Shown here: in pieces, positions 51,731 through 62,447 of the stretch | Position numbering within the stretch: the stretch's first letter is position 1 | How the letters are laid out: each line of letters opens with the position of its first letter | NCBI RefSeq assembly: GCF_005145025.1 | Contig: NZ_CP039695.1 | Coordinates: 2,899,501 to 2,963,500 of the forward strand | Reading direction: 5' to 3' | Origin: Novosphingobium sp. EMRT-2 | GTDB taxonomy: Bacteria; Pseudomonadota; Alphaproteobacteria; Sphingomonadales; Sphingomonadaceae | DNA: 64,000 bases | The notes under the pieces: generated by a model | Database searches by the model: none | What the model saw: the letters and a program-made list of their open reading frames with translations, nothing else | What the model was told of the DNA's origin: nothing | Translations under genes and position numbers: made by a program

Positions 51731-51858
51731 GCCAACCCCTGGCGGGACGCTGAACCGAGGCGGGAACGTGTTTTTCTTGTCCTCCATCCCGGATGCTGTG
51801 CCGGTCGCCGGAAGCAATGACAAGTGGCAATGTGGGACCGATCGGGTGCCGCCCGGTC

Positions 51859-52326
51859 TTACAGCACCCCGCCCGCGAGCGCGTCGATGGCGCCTTGCAG
51901 GATCAGCGCGGCGGCGTGCGAATCGATTCGCTCGGCGCGTTTGGCGCGGCTGAAATCCTGTTCGATCATCGCGCGTTCAGCGGCCTGGGTGGTCCAGCGT
52001 TCGTCCCACAGCAGGATCGGCAGGCCCAGATCGTCGAGATTGCGCGCCATTGCGCGCGCGCCCTGGCTGCGCGGGCTTTCGCTGCCGTCCATGTTGAGCG
52101 GCAGCCCGATCACCAGCCCTCGTACCTGCCGTTCCTTCACCAGCGCGCGCAGCTGTTCCTTGTCCTGTGCGAACTTGCGCCGGACGATGGTCTTGCCCGC
52201 CGTGGCGAAGCGCCAGCCGGCATCGCACAGCGCCACGCCGATCGTCTTGGTGCCGGTGTCCAGCCCCAGCAGCACGCCGCCTTCGGGCAGCGCGGCGCGG
52301 AAATCGGGGGTGAACGTGGTAATCAT
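51859..52326 (-). CDS. ruvX: Putative pre-16S rRNA nuclease / Holliday junction resolvase-like protein
   Basis: 155 aa of the YqgF/RuvX RNase H-like family. [15 protein letters not shown] carries the first acidic residue, and [34 protein letters not shown] and [12 protein letters not shown] the others. In E. coli YqgF matures the 16S 5' end. ATG at 52326 overlaps the DUF3089 stop (ATGA). Confidence 0.93.
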   Translation of the reverse strand: MITTFTPDFRAALPEGGVLLGLDTGTKTIGVALCDAGWRFATAGKTIVRRKFAQDKEQLRALVKERQVRGLVIGLPLNMDGSESPRSQGARAMARNLDDLGLPILLWDERWTTQAAERAMIEQDFSRAKRAERIDSHAAALILQGAIDALAGGVL

Positions 52327-53450
52327 CGCGCCGGGACCGAGTGCGACTTTTCCCATGCCGCCGTCCGCCGCGCCACGTCGGCGCGCAGGTTCGCCCAGAA
52401 CAGCGGAATGTCATAGACGTGATAGTTGTTGCCCGGCAGCACATAGGGGCCAACGTTGGGCGGGTCGCCGATAAGCAGCAGCCCGCGTTCGTCGCAATGC
52501 GCGGGCGCGGCGCCGGGGATCAGCTTTCCGCCGGTCGGGTTCTCGTCCATCTGCAGCGTGCCGAGATTGGCCGCGATCGGCGCGCTTCCGCCCAGGCGGC
52601 CGGTCAGCGGGTTGGTGCAGAGCGGAGCCTCTTTGCCCACGCGCTGCCCGTCCAGCCCGGTGCGGGCATGAAAGGCGTCCAACACCAGCGCCGGTTCGGC
52701 CGGTTCGGCAAAGGTTTCCCAGCTGATCGCGCAGCCGGTGTCGTCCGGCCCGGCGCAGGCCGGCAGGCCCATTGCCGGCAAATCGTGCCGCGCAGAGATC
52801 GGCCAGCCGACGGCATACGCGGCGATCAGACGTTGCTGGACCGGCGTGCCCTTCACGCTGTCGCGCAGCAGGTGGATCAGGTGCAGCGAACCCTGGCTGT
52901 GCCCGGCCAGGATGATCGGGGCGTCAGCCGGCACTTGCTGCAGGAAGCTGGCGAACGCGGCCTTCACGTCCTGGTAGGCCACCGCCAGCGCCCGGGCGCT
53001 TTCCGGCTTGTCGGTCAGGAACGCGCCGAACGTCGCCTGGCGATAGCGCGGCGCCCACACTTGCGCCGCGCCGTTGAAGGCGCTGCCCATGGCGCGGATG
53101 AACGAGGCGGCGCGCCGGTTCGAGTCGGCATCTTCCATCGACCCGTTCCAGTGATCGCGCGCGAGATAGCTGGTGGGATGGACGAAGAACACCACCGCGC
53201 GCGAACGGCCAACCTCGGTCTTGATGCCTTCGGGGTGAAGCTGCGCCGGATCGTTGGCGATGCCGGGGCGCGAAAACCACATGCCCGGCGCCTTATAGGC
53301 TCCATCGGGCAGCGGGCCTTTCTGTTCGAAGCCGCCCCGCGGCACGAAGGCGAACCGCGTCAGTTCCAGCGACCAGATGCGCATCGCGGCCAGCGCCACG
53401 ATGACCAGCACGACCAGAACAGCGATGAGATACAGGAACTTGCGCGCCAT
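52323..53450 (-). CDS. DUF3089 domain hydrolase-like protein
   Basis: 375 aa, with one N-terminal membrane anchor ([18 protein letters not shown]). DUF3089 signs: [24 protein letters not shown] and the nucleophile elbow [16 protein letters not shown] of an alpha/beta hydrolase. Substrate unknown. The ATG at 53450 gives a signal anchor. Thirteen bases after the AI-2E family gene. Confidence 0.9.
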   Translation of the reverse strand: MARKFLYLIAVLVVLVIVALAAMRIWSLELTRFAFVPRGGFEQKGPLPDGAYKAPGMWFSRPGIANDPAQLHPEGIKTEVGRSRAVVFFVHPTSYLARDHWNGSMEDADSNRRAASFIRAMGSAFNGAAQVWAPRYRQATFGAFLTDKPESARALAVAYQDVKAAFASFLQQVPADAPIILAGHSQGSLHLIHLLRDSVKGTPVQQRLIAAYAVGWPISARHDLPAMGLPACAGPDDTGCAISWETFAEPAEPALVLDAFHARTGLDGQRVGKEAPLCTNPLTGRLGGSAPIAANLGTLQMDENPTGGKLIPGAAPAHCDERGLLLIGDPPNVGPYVLPGNNYHVYDIPLFWANLRADVARRTAAWEKSHSVPAR

Positions 53451-53463
53451 TTCGGAGAACTTC

Positions 53464-54537
53464 TCAGCCTTCCTCGCCGGAACCATCCGTGGCCGGGCGG
53501 TCGTTGCGCTCGGCCTGCCGTTCCAGCGCGATCTTCAGCATGGCCACGATCGGATCGGCGAGCAGCAGGCCCAGCAGGCCGAACATTACGCCGAAGATCA
53601 ACTGTGCGCCCAGCACCAGCGCGGGGGCGAGGTCGGCCGTCTTCTTCGCCACCATCGGCACGATAATATTGCCGTCCACCGTCTGCACCACGACATAGAC
53701 GATGATGCAGAAGAGGCCCATGTCGGTACCTCCCGAAAAGCCGACCAGCACCATGAGGATGCCCGAGATCGGCGCGCCGATGTTGGGCAGCGCGGCCAGC
53801 AGGCCGGTGAGCAGGCCCAGCAGCGCCGCCATCGGCACACCATAGAGCGCGAGCAGCGCCCAGGTCGCCACCCCTTCCACCGCCATGCCGATCAGGCGGC
53901 CGAACAGCAGCATCCGCAGCGCCTTGCCCATGCGGTTGGCGGTGCCGTGGAAATGCTCCCGGCTTCCCTCGGGCATCATCCAGGCGATGCCGCGCCGGTA
54001 GAGGTCCGGCTCCAGCACGAAATAGATGCCCAGGATCATGATCAGGAACGCGGTGCCGAAGCCGCCGAAGATGCCGCCCAGCGCGCGGGTGACGGGGCCG
54101 ACGCCGCCGATCAGCTTTTCCGCGACGTTGGAGAAGTCGGCCTGGTTGACGGAAATGCCGTGGGCGTGGCCCCACGCCAGCACGCGCGCGGTCTGCGTCT
54201 CGATCACCGCCGGCATCTGCGCGGCCTGCGTGGCGATCTGGCTGCCGGCGAACATCACCAGCCAGATCAGGAAGGCCAGCGCCGCCAGCAGCACGATCAG
54301 GATGCGAAAGCCCCGGCGGATCGGCAACACGCGGCTCAGCAGTCGCTGCCCGCCGTCGATCATCGCGGCGAAGACCACGCCGCCGAAGATCACCAGCAGC
54401 GGTTGCGCCAGATAGACCGCCAGCGCAAGCAGCGCGGCGACGCCGATCCAGACGAAGGCCTTCTTCGCCTCGCTGCGGACCAGATCGTCGCGGATGTCGG
54501 TCGGACCGGACCGCCCCTTTTCCTCACCGTTCGCCAT
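53464..54537 (-). CDS. AI-2E family transporter-like membrane protein
   Basis: 357 aa, about eight hydrophobic segments: FVWIGVAALLALAVYLA, VFAAMIDGGQRL, IRRGFRILIVLLAALAFLIWLV, and the C-terminal LLGLLTGLLAALPNIGAPIS and LLLADPIVAMLKIAL, typical of the PerM/YdiK/TqsA family. Known members are permeases or sodium-proton antiporters; AI-2 transport is not implied. Three bases after lepB. Confidence 0.9.
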   Translation of the reverse strand: MANGEEKGRSGPTDIRDDLVRSEAKKAFVWIGVAALLALAVYLAQPLLVIFGGVVFAAMIDGGQRLLSRVLPIRRGFRILIVLLAALAFLIWLVMFAGSQIATQAAQMPAVIETQTARVLAWGHAHGISVNQADFSNVAEKLIGGVGPVTRALGGIFGGFGTAFLIMILGIYFVLEPDLYRRGIAWMMPEGSREHFHGTANRMGKALRMLLFGRLIGMAVEGVATWALLALYGVPMAALLGLLTGLLAALPNIGAPISGILMVLVGFSGGTDMGLFCIIVYVVVQTVDGNIIVPMVAKKTADLAPALVLGAQLIFGVMFGLLGLLLADPIVAMLKIALERQAERNDRPATDGSGEEG

Positions 54538-54540
54538 GGC

Positions 54541-55449
54541 CTATCGGTCCTTCCGCCCCGTTTTCGCAATTTCCGGGCGCAGACTGGTCCAGGCGCGTCC
54601 ATCGCGCAAGGCGCGCCACCACGACAGCGGGTTCCAGCCTTCGCTGCCATCGAGCGAGAACGTGAGGAATTCGGCACGGCCGCCCACATCGGCCAGCGGG
54701 ACAGGGCCGCCCAGGCCCTTTTCCTCGATCGGCGCGCGGCTGTCGGCGGAATGGTCACGGTTGTCGCCCATCAGGAAAACGTAGCCCTGGGGCACCTTGA
54801 CCTCGGCATAGTTGTCCAGCGGCTGCTGGCGATGGTCGATCACGCGGTAGGTCGCGCCGTTGGGCAGCGTTTCGCGCAGAATCGGCAGTTCGCAGTACCA
54901 GCGGCCATCGTTCGCGCGATAGCGCAGGCCGGGGAAGTCGTCGGGATCGCAAGGCTGGTTGAGGTCGACCGGCAGTTCCAGCGGCGGTTCGACCTGCTGC
55001 GGCACGGGCTTGCCGTTCAGGATGATCTGCCCGTTCACCACCGCGATGCGATCGCCAGGCAGCGCCACCACGCGCTTGATATAGTCCTCGTCGCGATCGG
55101 GCGGCACCACGATCACGATGTCGCCATAGGCGGGCGTGCGCGGCAGGATCCGCGTCATCCCGCGCGGCAGGATGTGGAAGCTGGCCGATACCCACGACCA
55201 GCCATAGGGATACTTGCTCACCACCAGCCGGTCGCCCACCAGCAGGTTGGGCATCATCGAGATCGACGGGATGTAGAACGGCTTGGCGATCAGGCTGTGA
55301 AAGCCCACCACCGCCAGCAGCATCAGCGCCAGCCCGCGCAGTTCCAGCAGCCAGTTAACCCCGCGATCCTCGTCCGACGGGGTGGTTGCCGGCCCGGGAG
55401 AAGGGGAGGTTTCAGGCAGGTCCGGTCCGGATTCGGTCGTTTCGTTCAA
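54541..55449 (-). CDS. lepB: Signal peptidase I
   Basis: Cuts signal peptides of Sec/Tat exports at the inner membrane. 302 aa. Catalytic Ser in [17 protein letters not shown], the Lys in [14 protein letters not shown], and box E in [14 protein letters not shown]. One N-terminal membrane segment. Start is a TTG at 55449 whose TTGA overlaps the acpS stop. Confidence 0.96.
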   Translation of the reverse strand: MNETTESGPDLPETSPSPGPATTPSDEDRGVNWLLELRGLALMLLAVVGFHSLIAKPFYIPSISMMPNLLVGDRLVVSKYPYGWSWVSASFHILPRGMTRILPRTPAYGDIVIVVPPDRDEDYIKRVVALPGDRIAVVNGQIILNGKPVPQQVEPPLELPVDLNQPCDPDDFPGLRYRANDGRWYCELPILRETLPNGATYRVIDHRQQPLDNYAEVKVPQGYVFLMGDNRDHSADSRAPIEEKGLGGPVPLADVGGRAEFLTFSLDGSEGWNPLSWWRALRDGRAWTSLRPEIAKTGRKDR

Positions 55450-55880
55450 GCGTCACCTTGCGCGCTGGGGGCGTCGGGGCGGAGCGGGCGCGCCTCGATC
55501 ACCACGAAGGCCTGCGCCCAGGGATGATCGTCGGTCAGCGTCAGGTGGATCACCGCCTCGTGCCCGGCGGGGGTGATCCTGGCCAGCCGCGCCGCCGCGC
55601 CGCCGGTCAGCGCCAGTGTCGGCGCGCCGGAGGGGGCGTTGACCACACCGATGTCCTTCATGAAGACCCCGGCCTTGAACCCGGTGCCCACCGCCTTGGA
55701 GAAGGCTTCCTTGGCCGCGAACCGCTTGGCCAGCGTGCCGGCGCGGGTGAAGGGACGGCGGTTGGCCTTGGCCATTTCCACGTCGGTGAACACGCGGGCC
55801 TCGAATCGTGCGCCGAAGCGGTCCAGCGATGCCTGGATGCGCTCGATGTTGCAAAGGTCGGAGCCCATGCCGATGATCAC
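55446..55880 (-). CDS. acpS: Holo-[acyl-carrier-protein] synthase
   Basis: 144 aa. Adds 4'-phosphopantetheine to apo-[17 protein letters not shown] holds the metal-binding Asp; [16 protein letters not shown] holds the catalytic segment with Glu and Lys. Starts with GTG at 55880 overlapping the pdxJ stop as GTGA. Sits between pdxJ and lepB as in many alphaproteobacteria. Confidence 0.96.
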   Translation of the reverse strand: MIIGMGSDLCNIERIQASLDRFGARFEARVFTDVEMAKANRRPFTRAGTLAKRFAAKEAFSKAVGTGFKAGVFMKDIGVVNAPSGAPTLALTGGAAARLARITPAGHEAVIHLTLTDDHPWAQAFVVIEARPLRPDAPSAQGDA

Positions 55881-56635
55881 CGCGCTTCGTCCATCAGGTC
55901 GCGCATCCGGCGCACAGCGTTTTCCAGTCCGACGAAGATCGCCTCGCCGATCAGGTAGTGCCCAATGTTGAGTTCGGCGAGCTGGGGAATCGCCGCGACC
56001 GGCTGGACGTTGTCGTAGGTCAGGCCGTGCCCGGCGTGCGGTTCGATGCCGTTGCGGGCCGCCAGCGCCGCCATGTCGGCGATTCGCTTGAGTTCGACCG
56101 CGCGCGCTTCGCCCGTCGCATGGGCATATTCGCCGGTGTGCAGTTCCACCACCGGCGCGCCCAGCCGGATCGCGGCCTCGATCTGCCGCGCTTCCGGCGC
56201 GATGAACAAGCTGACGCGAATCCCCGCGTCGGACAGGCGCGCGACGATCGGGGCCAGGCGGTTGTGCTGGCCGGCGGCGTCCAGCCCGCCCTCGGTCGTG
56301 CGCTCCTCGCGCCGTTCGGGCACGATGCAGGCCGCGTGCGGGCGGTGGCGCAGCGCGATTTCGAGCATTTCCTCGGTCGCCGCCATTTCCAAGTTCAGCG
56401 GCAGGTCGGTGGCGGCCTGGATGCGGGCGAGGTCCTCGTCGCGAATGTGGCGCCGGTCCTCGCGCAAGTGCGCGGTGATCCCGTCGCCGCCCACCGCCGC
56501 GACGATTTCCGCCGCGCGCACCGGATCGGGATGATCGCCGCCGCGCGCGTTGCGGATGGTGGCGACATGATCGATGTTGACGCCCAGCCGCAGCCGGCCC
56601 GGCGTCAGCGCCGCGTTGGCCGCAGGCCCGCTCAT
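55877..56635 (-). CDS. pdxJ: Pyridoxine 5'-phosphate synthase
   Basis: Condenses 1-deoxyxylulose 5-phosphate with aminoacetone phosphate to PNP. 252 aa TIM barrel: [59 protein letters not shown] and [10 protein letters not shown]. The ATG (56635) shares a base with the pyrE stop, TGATG. Confidence 0.96.
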   Translation of the reverse strand: MSGPAANAALTPGRLRLGVNIDHVATIRNARGGDHPDPVRAAEIVAAVGGDGITAHLREDRRHIRDEDLARIQAATDLPLNLEMAATEEMLEIALRHRPHAACIVPERREERTTEGGLDAAGQHNRLAPIVARLSDAGIRVSLFIAPEARQIEAAIRLGAPVVELHTGEYAHATGEARAVELKRIADMAALAARNGIEPHAGHGLTYDNVQPVAAIPQLAELNIGHYLIGEAIFVGLENAVRRMRDLMDEAR

Positions 56636-57219
56636 CAGGGTTGCGCCCGGCTGCCCGGCTTGACCGCCGGAGTCGCGGCCAGTTCGGGCGGCAGTTCTTC
56701 GGGTGCGTAAGTCGGGAAGTTCAGCGCCACCAGCGGGAAGAACGGCACGCCCAGATCGACCGCTCCGGCCGACCGATCGACCAGCGCGGCGGCGGCGATC
56801 ACTTCGCCCCCGGCCGCTTCGATCGCCTTGATCGCCTCGCGGCTGGACAGGCCGGTGGTCACCACGTCCTCGACCATCAGCACCTTTTCGCCCGGCTGCA
56901 GCGTGAAGCCGCGCCGCAGCTCGAAGGTGCCGGTGGGGCGTTCCACGAACATCGCGTCCACGCCCAGTGCGCGGCCCATTTCGTGGCCGATGATCACGCC
57001 GCCCATCGCGGGGGAGACGACCTTCTGGATCTGCTGGCGCAGGTCGCGCGGCAGCTTCTGCGCGGTGGCGGTGGCCAGGCGCGCGGCGCGCATCGGGTCC
57101 ATCAGCACGCGCGCGCACTGCAGGTAGAAGGCGCTGTGCCGGCCCGAGGAGAGCAGGAAGTGGCCTTCGAGCAGGGCCTGGCTGGCCCGGAATTCGGAAA
57201 GGACGTCTTCTTCCTGCAT
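56635..57219 (-). CDS. pyrE: Orotate phosphoribosyltransferase
   Basis: Converts orotate and PRPP to OMP in pyrimidine synthesis. 194 aa with the PRPP-binding motif [17 protein letters not shown] and [18 protein letters not shown] near the middle; [12 protein letters not shown] is near the start. ATG at 57219 is chosen because longer frames add a low-similarity tail. First gene of the pyrE-pdxJ-acpS-lepB run. Confidence 0.94.
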   Translation of the reverse strand: MQEEDVLSEFRASQALLEGHFLLSSGRHSAFYLQCARVLMDPMRAARLATATAQKLPRDLRQQIQKVVSPAMGGVIIGHEMGRALGVDAMFVERPTGTFELRRGFTLQPGEKVLMVEDVVTTGLSSREAIKAIEAAGGEVIAAAALVDRSAGAVDLGVPFFPLVALNFPTYAPEELPPELAATPAVKPGSRAQP

Positions 57220-57390
57220 GATGCCTCGCACGATGATGCCGGATTCGGCCTTGATGGTCGCCCGTCCCGCCGGCCCGCAAGCCGTGGAACGGCGAACCGC
57301 GCAAATGGCCCGCGCGCGCCCGCGCGGCAAGCATTTTCGCACGGCAAAGCGGCGCCCGTCGGCCAGTCGGAAAAATATGGGTCTAGGCGC

Positions 57391-57418
57391 TTGAGGGATG
57401 GTGAGGTGCCGCGTATAG
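57391..57418 (+). promoter_or_regulatory. Possible promoter of the oxidase operon
   Basis: TTGAGG (57391) and GTATAG (57413) are 16 bases apart, about 95 bases before the coxB ATG. Only a moderate match. The leader between is ~95 bases, long enough to hold control elements, though I found no clear one. Confidence 0.35.
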
Positions 57419-57513
57419 GCGGGACAAATTGTCCTACTTGGGGCGATCAGAGGGGATACGCTTTGGTCCTTGGTCAAGGGCGGGGCGTACACAGGGAAGC
57501 GGAACTTTCGACG

Positions 57514-58551
57514 ATGAGTCTAGCCGATACCGCCCAGGCCATGGGCAAAGCGATCCGGACCCTTGGCGTCGCAGCGGCGCTGGCGTTCGCCCCGCAGGTT
57601 ATGGCGGCGCCTGCCGCCGCACCTGTCGCGGCCGCCACGGCGCCCGCCGCCGATGCCGTCCAGCCGGCCGCCAAGGCCGACGCCGGTGCCGAAACGAACA
57701 GCTACGTGCCGGCCAAGCCCACGCCGGGCAAGGGCCAGCCGGTTGCCGGCGCGCTGTCCTTCCAGGACCAGTATTCGATCACGGGCCAGCAGGCGCTGCG
57801 CATGTACGATTACGTGCTGATGCCGATCATCACCGTGATCACGCTCTTCGTGCTGCTGCTGCTGCTGTTCGTGATGGCGCGCTTCCGTCGCGGCGCCAAT
57901 CCGGTCGCCTCGAAGACCAGCCACAACACGCTGATCGAAGTGATCTGGACGCTGCTTCCGGTGCTGATCCTGGTGGTCATCGCGGTGCCGTCGATCCGCC
58001 TTCTCGCCGCGCAGTACACGCCGGCGCCGAAGAACGCGCTTACGGTCAAGGCCACGGGCTACCAGTGGTACTGGGGCTATACCTATCCCGATAACGGCGG
58101 CTTCGAAGTGATCTCGAACATGCTGCCGGACGAGGAAGCGCTGAAGCGTGGCGAGCCGCCGCAGCTTGGCGCCGACGCGCGCATGGTCGTGCCCTATGGC
58201 GAACCGATCCGCATGCAGACGGTGGGCGCCGACGTGATCCACTCGTTCGCCGTGCCTTCGCTGTGGTTCAAGCTGGACGCGGTGCCGGGCCGGATCAACG
58301 AGAAGGAACTCTTCATCAAGGAACCGGGCGTGTACTACGGCCAGTGTTCCGAACTCTGCGGCGTTCGCCACGGCTACATGCCGATTGTGGTCGAAGCCGT
58401 CAGCCGGCCGCAGTTCGAAGCCTGGGTGAAGGCTCAGGGCGGCACCGTCGGTCCGAAGGAAGCGGCGCCTGCCGCCGCTCCGGCCGCCGCCGCTCCCGCC
58501 GCGGATGCGTCCGCTCCCGCCGCCGACGCTTCCGCGTCGCCGGCCGCGTAA
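57514..58551 (+). CDS. coxB: Cytochrome c oxidase subunit II
   Basis: 345 aa. After an Ala-rich signal region come two membrane helices (about 110-135 and 155-175) and a cupredoxin domain with the CuA ligands in YYGQCSELCGVRHGYMP plus a His in VIHSFAVP. Transfers electrons from cytochrome c. The C-terminal ~30 residues are an Ala/Pro-rich tail without heme motif. ATG at 57514, GGAA nine bases upstream. Confidence 0.96.
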   Translation: MSLADTAQAMGKAIRTLGVAAALAFAPQVMAAPAAAPVAAATAPAADAVQPAAKADAGAETNSYVPAKPTPGKGQPVAGALSFQDQYSITGQQALRMYDYVLMPIITVITLFVLLLLLFVMARFRRGANPVASKTSHNTLIEVIWTLLPVLILVVIAVPSIRLLAAQYTPAPKNALTVKATGYQWYWGYTYPDNGGFEVISNMLPDEEALKRGEPPQLGADARMVVPYGEPIRMQTVGADVIHSFAVPSLWFKLDAVPGRINEKELFIKEPGVYYGQCSELCGVRHGYMPIVVEAVSRPQFEAWVKAQGGTVGPKEAAPAAAPAAAAPAADASAPAADASASPAA

Positions 58552-58573
58552 TTCAGGAAAGGGGTAGTCCGTC

Positions 58574-60265
58574 ATGGCCACCATTCCCGCAGACCACGAA
58601 GGGTTCGATGCGCATCATCACCACGATGCGCACGATCACGATCACAAGCCGAGCTTCTTCGCTCGCTGGTTCATGTCCACCAACCACAAGGACATCGGCA
58701 CGCTCTACCTGATCTTCGCGATCTTCGCGGGCATCGTCGGCGGCGCCGTGTCGGGCGTGATGCGCGCCGAACTGGCCCAGCCGGGCATCCAGTATCTCGG
58801 CGCCGTCGCCAGCTTCCTGGGCGAAAAGAATCCCAGCTTCGACCAGCAGCTCCATCTGTGGAACGTGCTGATCACCGCGCACGGCCTGATCATGGTGTTC
58901 TTCATGGTCATGCCGGCGATCATCGGCGGCTTCGGCAACTGGTTCGTTCCGATCATGATCGGCGCGCCGGACATGGCCTTCCCGCGCATGAACAACATCT
59001 CGTTCTGGCTGACCTTCGTCGGTTTCTGCTCGCTGATGTTCTCGGCCTTCGTGCCGGGCGGCGTGGGCAACGGCGCGGGCACCGGCTGGACGGTCTATGC
59101 CCCGCTTTCGACCTCGGGCTCGGTCGGGCCGGCCGTCGACTTCGCGATCTTCTCGCTGCACCTTGCGGGCGCGGGTTCGATCCTGGGGGCGATCAACTTC
59201 ATCACCACCATCTTCAACATGCGCGCGCCGGGCATGACCCTGCACAAGATGCCGCTGTTCGTGTGGTCGGTGCTGGTCACCGCGTTCCTGCTGCTGCTGT
59301 CGCTGCCGGTTCTTGCCGCCGCGATCACCATGCTGCTGACGGACCGCAACTTCGGCACGACGTTCTTCGATCCGGCCGGCGGCGGTGACCCGATCCTGTA
59401 CCAGCACCTGTTCTGGTTCTTCGGCCACCCCGAAGTGTACATCATGATCCTGCCGGGCTTCGGCATCATCAGCCAGATCATCTCGACCTTCTCGAAGAAG
59501 CCGGTGTTCGGCTACCTCGGCATGGCCTACGCCATGGTCGCGATCGGCGTCGTCGGCTTCATCGTGTGGGCGCACCACATGTACACCACCGGCCTCGACG
59601 TGAACACGAAGATGTACTTCACGGCGGCGACCATGGTCATCGCGGTGCCCACCGGCATCAAGATCTTCTCGTGGATCGCGACGATGTGGGGCGGCAGCCT
59701 CGAATTCAAGTCGCCGATGGTCTGGGCGATCGGCTTCATCTTCCTGTTCACGCTGGGCGGCGTGACCGGCGTGGTGCTCGCCAACGGCGGCATCGACGAC
59801 AACCTGCAGGACACCTACTACGTGGTGGCGCACTTCCACTACGTGTTGTCTCTGGGCGCGGTCACCTCGCTCTTCGCCGGGTTCTACTACTGGTTCCCGA
59901 AGATGAGCGGCCGGATGCACTCCGAATTCCTGGCGCACCTGCAGTTCTGGGTGTTCTTCGTCGGCGTGAACCTGATCTTCTTCCCGATGCACTTCCTGGG
60001 TGCGAACGGCATGCCGCGTCGCTACCCCGACTATGCTCCGGCGTTCGAACACTGGAACAAGGTCGCCACCGACGGCTACATGATCATGTCGGTCAGCATC
60101 GTGATCTTCCTGATCAACATCGCCTATGCCTTCCTGGCCGGCAAGAAGGCCGAAGCCAACTACTGGGGCGAAGGCGCGACGACGCTGGAATGGACGCTGT
60201 CCAGCCCGCCGCCGTTCCACCAGTTCGAAACCCTGCCGGTGATCGACGCCAAGGCGGCGCACTGA
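58574..60265 (+). CDS. ctaD: Cytochrome c oxidase subunit I
   Basis: 563 aa, twelve membrane segments. Heme a and a3/CuB ligands are visible: HGLIMVFF, the cross-linked His-Tyr in [22 protein letters not shown] and the pair in [12 protein letters not shown] His-rich cytosolic start ([16 protein letters not shown]) precedes the first helix. Reduces oxygen and pumps protons. 22 bases after coxB. Confidence 0.98.
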   Translation: MATIPADHEGFDAHHHHDAHDHDHKPSFFARWFMSTNHKDIGTLYLIFAIFAGIVGGAVSGVMRAELAQPGIQYLGAVASFLGEKNPSFDQQLHLWNVLITAHGLIMVFFMVMPAIIGGFGNWFVPIMIGAPDMAFPRMNNISFWLTFVGFCSLMFSAFVPGGVGNGAGTGWTVYAPLSTSGSVGPAVDFAIFSLHLAGAGSILGAINFITTIFNMRAPGMTLHKMPLFVWSVLVTAFLLLLSLPVLAAAITMLLTDRNFGTTFFDPAGGGDPILYQHLFWFFGHPEVYIMILPGFGIISQIISTFSKKPVFGYLGMAYAMVAIGVVGFIVWAHHMYTTGLDVNTKMYFTAATMVIAVPTGIKIFSWIATMWGGSLEFKSPMVWAIGFIFLFTLGGVTGVVLANGGIDDNLQDTYYVVAHFHYVLSLGAVTSLFAGFYYWFPKMSGRMHSEFLAHLQFWVFFVGVNLIFFPMHFLGANGMPRRYPDYAPAFEHWNKVATDGYMIMSVSIVIFLINIAYAFLAGKKAEANYWGEGATTLEWTLSSPPPFHQFETLPVIDAKAAH

Positions 60266-60291
60266 TCGGCGGTTTCGCCTGAACCATGACA

Positions 60292-60329
60292 AGAGGCTCC
60301 GGAGCGATCCGGGGCCTCTTTTCTTTTGC
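60292..60329 (+). terminator. Strong terminator after ctaD
   Basis: AGAGGCTCCGGA pairs with TCCGGGGCCTCT over twelve bases (one G-U), with the tetraloop GCGA, then TTTTCTTTT. It is the best intrinsic terminator in the window and lies 26 bases after the ctaD stop. Confidence 0.9.
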
Positions 60330-60389
60330 GCTGGCCTTTTCCGCGCGGCGTGGGATTATAACTTTCGTTGCGGCGATCGGGGGCGGGCG

Positions 60390-61301
60390 ATGAGGCAGGT
60401 CGGGTATGCGGTGGCGGGCGTTCTCGCGATGGAGCTGGTCCTTTCCGCACCGATCCAAGCGGCGATGACGCGGACGAAAGCGATGCAGCTCTATGCCGCT
60501 GGCGGGTTTCCGATCAGTGCGAACGGCGATCATCCCACCAACCGCTGTGGCGCGGTGGCCAGCCCGCGCATCACCTTCGTCGACATGAATGCCGATGGGC
60601 GCAAGGAAGCGCTCTTCATCGATGCCGGCCCTTGCTACAAGCCGGATGGCCGCTGGTACGCGATCGCCACGCAGGCGCCCGATGGCCAATGGCGGCGCAT
60701 ACTGGAGGGGCAGGGCACGGTGGCCACCACCGGCACCGCGTTCGGCGGCTGGTTCGTGCTGTCCGCCACCAGTGGCGGGCGGACCGGGCAACTGCGCTTC
60801 GATGGCACGGTCTATCGTCCGGCCGAGACGGTCACCGCCGGAGCGCCGCCCCGGCCACAGGCGGCACCGCGCGGTCCGGTGACCGGCGACGCCGCGATCT
60901 TCGCCGCCGCCGGCTTCCGGCAGGCGCACGGGCGCTGGGAAAGCGGTTGCAACGATGGCAACGACGATGGTGCGACCTACGAACCCGGCCGGATCGACCA
61001 GCGCCGGGATCTCAACGGCGATGGCCACCCCGATGCGGTGATCGTGGAAGGCGGGCTGTTCTGCTATGGCAATACCGGGGCCGCCTTCTGGATCGTGGCC
61101 GGGCAGGCGAACGGCGGCTGGAAGCTGATGGCGAACGAGGTCGGCATCCCCGATTTCAAGGCGGCCCGTGGGGTCGGTGGCTGGCCGGACATCGAGGTCG
61201 GCGGCCCCGGCTTCTGCTGTCCGGTGATCCGCTGGAATGGGACGGTCTATGCCCGCAACCGCCTGGAGTACAACGGCAAGCCCTGCAAGCCACCGCGCTG
61301 A
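60390..61301 (+). CDS. Secreted protein with FG-GAP/VCBS-like calcium loops
   Basis: 303 aa with a signal peptide ([14 protein letters not shown]). Two acidic loops, [12 protein letters not shown] and [13 protein letters not shown], match the DxNxDGxxD calcium-binding loops of FG-GAP/VCBS repeats. Several Cys ([27 protein letters not shown]) suggest disulphides. Its insertion inside the oxidase cluster is unusual. No function known. A -10-like TATAAC is upstream (60357). Confidence 0.72.
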   Translation: MRQVGYAVAGVLAMELVLSAPIQAAMTRTKAMQLYAAGGFPISANGDHPTNRCGAVASPRITFVDMNADGRKEALFIDAGPCYKPDGRWYAIATQAPDGQWRRILEGQGTVATTGTAFGGWFVLSATSGGRTGQLRFDGTVYRPAETVTAGAPPRPQAAPRGPVTGDAAIFAAAGFRQAHGRWESGCNDGNDDGATYEPGRIDQRRDLNGDGHPDAVIVEGGLFCYGNTGAAFWIVAGQANGGWKLMANEVGIPDFKAARGVGGWPDIEVGGPGFCCPVIRWNGTVYARNRLEYNGKPCKPPR

Positions 61302-61368
61302 CGCGCGGGTGGCGCATTGTTCTCACCGGCTTTCCCTTCCGCGCGCGCGGGACTATAGCGCGCGCACG

Positions 61369-62286
61369 ATGGATGCCGCCAAAACCCTGACGCTGCCTGC
61401 CGACTGGCGGGATTTCTTCGCGCTGACCAAGCCGCGCGTGATGACGCTGGTGATCTTCACCGGCCTGTGCGGCCTGCTCGCCGCGCCGGGGGAAATCCAT
61501 CCGGTGCTGGGTTTCACCGCGATCCTGTGCATCGCCGTGGGCGCGGGCGGGGCCGCCGCGCTCAACCAGTGGTGGGAAGCGGATATCGACGCGGGGATGA
61601 AGCGCACGCGCGAACGGCCTTTGCCGGCCGGGCGCATGGACCGCGAATCCGCGCGCGATTTCGGCTTCGCGCTGGCGGGGGCCTCGGTCATGGTCATGGG
61701 GCTGGCCAACGGCTGGCTGGCGGCGGCGATCCTGGCGGTGTCGATCTTCTACTATGCGTGGATCTACACCGTCTGGCTCAAGCCGCGCACGCCGCAGAAC
61801 ATCGTCATCGGTGGCGGGGCGGGCGCCTTTCCGCCACTGATCGGCTGGGTGGCGGTGACGGGCCATGTCACGCTGATGCCGGTGCTGCTGTTCCTGATCA
61901 TCTTCTTCTGGACGCCGCCGCATTTCTGGGCGCTCGCGCTGTTCGTGCAGACGGACTATGCCAAGGTCGGCATTCCGATGATGCCGGTGGTGGCGGGCGA
62001 AAAGGCCACGCGCCGCCAGATCCTAGCCTATGCCGTGTTCCTGCTGCCGCTGACGCTGGTGCCGTGGTTCATCGGCGGCACGGGGCTGGTCTATGGCCTC
62101 TCGGCGCTGGTGCTGGGGCTGGTGTTCGTGGCGCTCTCGGTCCGCGTCGGCCTGCGCACCAGCGCGCCGGACGATGGCATGAAGCCCGAAAAGCGCCTGT
62201 TCGCCTATTCTGTGCTCTATCTCTTCGTGCTTTTCGCGATGCTGGTTGCCGATCGCATCGCCACGGTGCAAGGCTGGCAAGCATGA
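61369..62286 (+). CDS. ctaB: Protoheme IX farnesyltransferase
   Basis: Makes heme O from heme b, for heme a synthesis. 305 aa, nine membrane helices, with the prenyltransferase motifs [24 protein letters not shown] and [15 protein letters not shown] at 61369. Its last bases overlap the next gene as ATGA. Confidence 0.96.
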   Translation: MDAAKTLTLPADWRDFFALTKPRVMTLVIFTGLCGLLAAPGEIHPVLGFTAILCIAVGAGGAAALNQWWEADIDAGMKRTRERPLPAGRMDRESARDFGFALAGASVMVMGLANGWLAAAILAVSIFYYAWIYTVWLKPRTPQNIVIGGGAGAFPPLIGWVAVTGHVTLMPVLLFLIIFFWTPPHFWALALFVQTDYAKVGIPMMPVVAGEKATRRQILAYAVFLLPLTLVPWFIGGTGLVYGLSALVLGLVFVALSVRVGLRTSAPDDGMKPEKRLFAYSVLYLFVLFAMLVADRIATVQGWQA

Positions 62287-62447
62287 ACCCCAATGATGAT
62301 CACCTGAGTCCCGCCGAAAGCGAAGCCTATCGCGCGCGGCAGCGTGCCCGCAGCAAGGTGCTGGGCCTGATTCTCGGTGCGCTGGCGGTGCTGTTCTTCG
62401 CGATCACGATCGCGAAGATGAGCGTCCATGCATCGGGGCAGATGTGA
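62283..62447 (+). CDS. Small single-pass membrane protein (CoxF-like)
   Basis: 54 aa: a polar, basic start ([15 protein letters not shown]) followed by one membrane helix ([20 protein letters not shown]) and a short tail. Small genes of this form stand between ctaB and ctaG in many alphaproteobacteria and are thought to assist oxidase assembly. ATGA overlap with ctaB and GTGA overlap with ctaG. Confidence 0.85.
   Translation: MNPNDDHLSPAESEAYRARQRARSKVLGLILGALAVLFFAITIAKMSVHASGQM

Noticed and set aside
58553..60292. 579-codon minus-strand frame over ctaD
   Set aside because: His/Asp/Arg-rich antisense artefact of ctaD.
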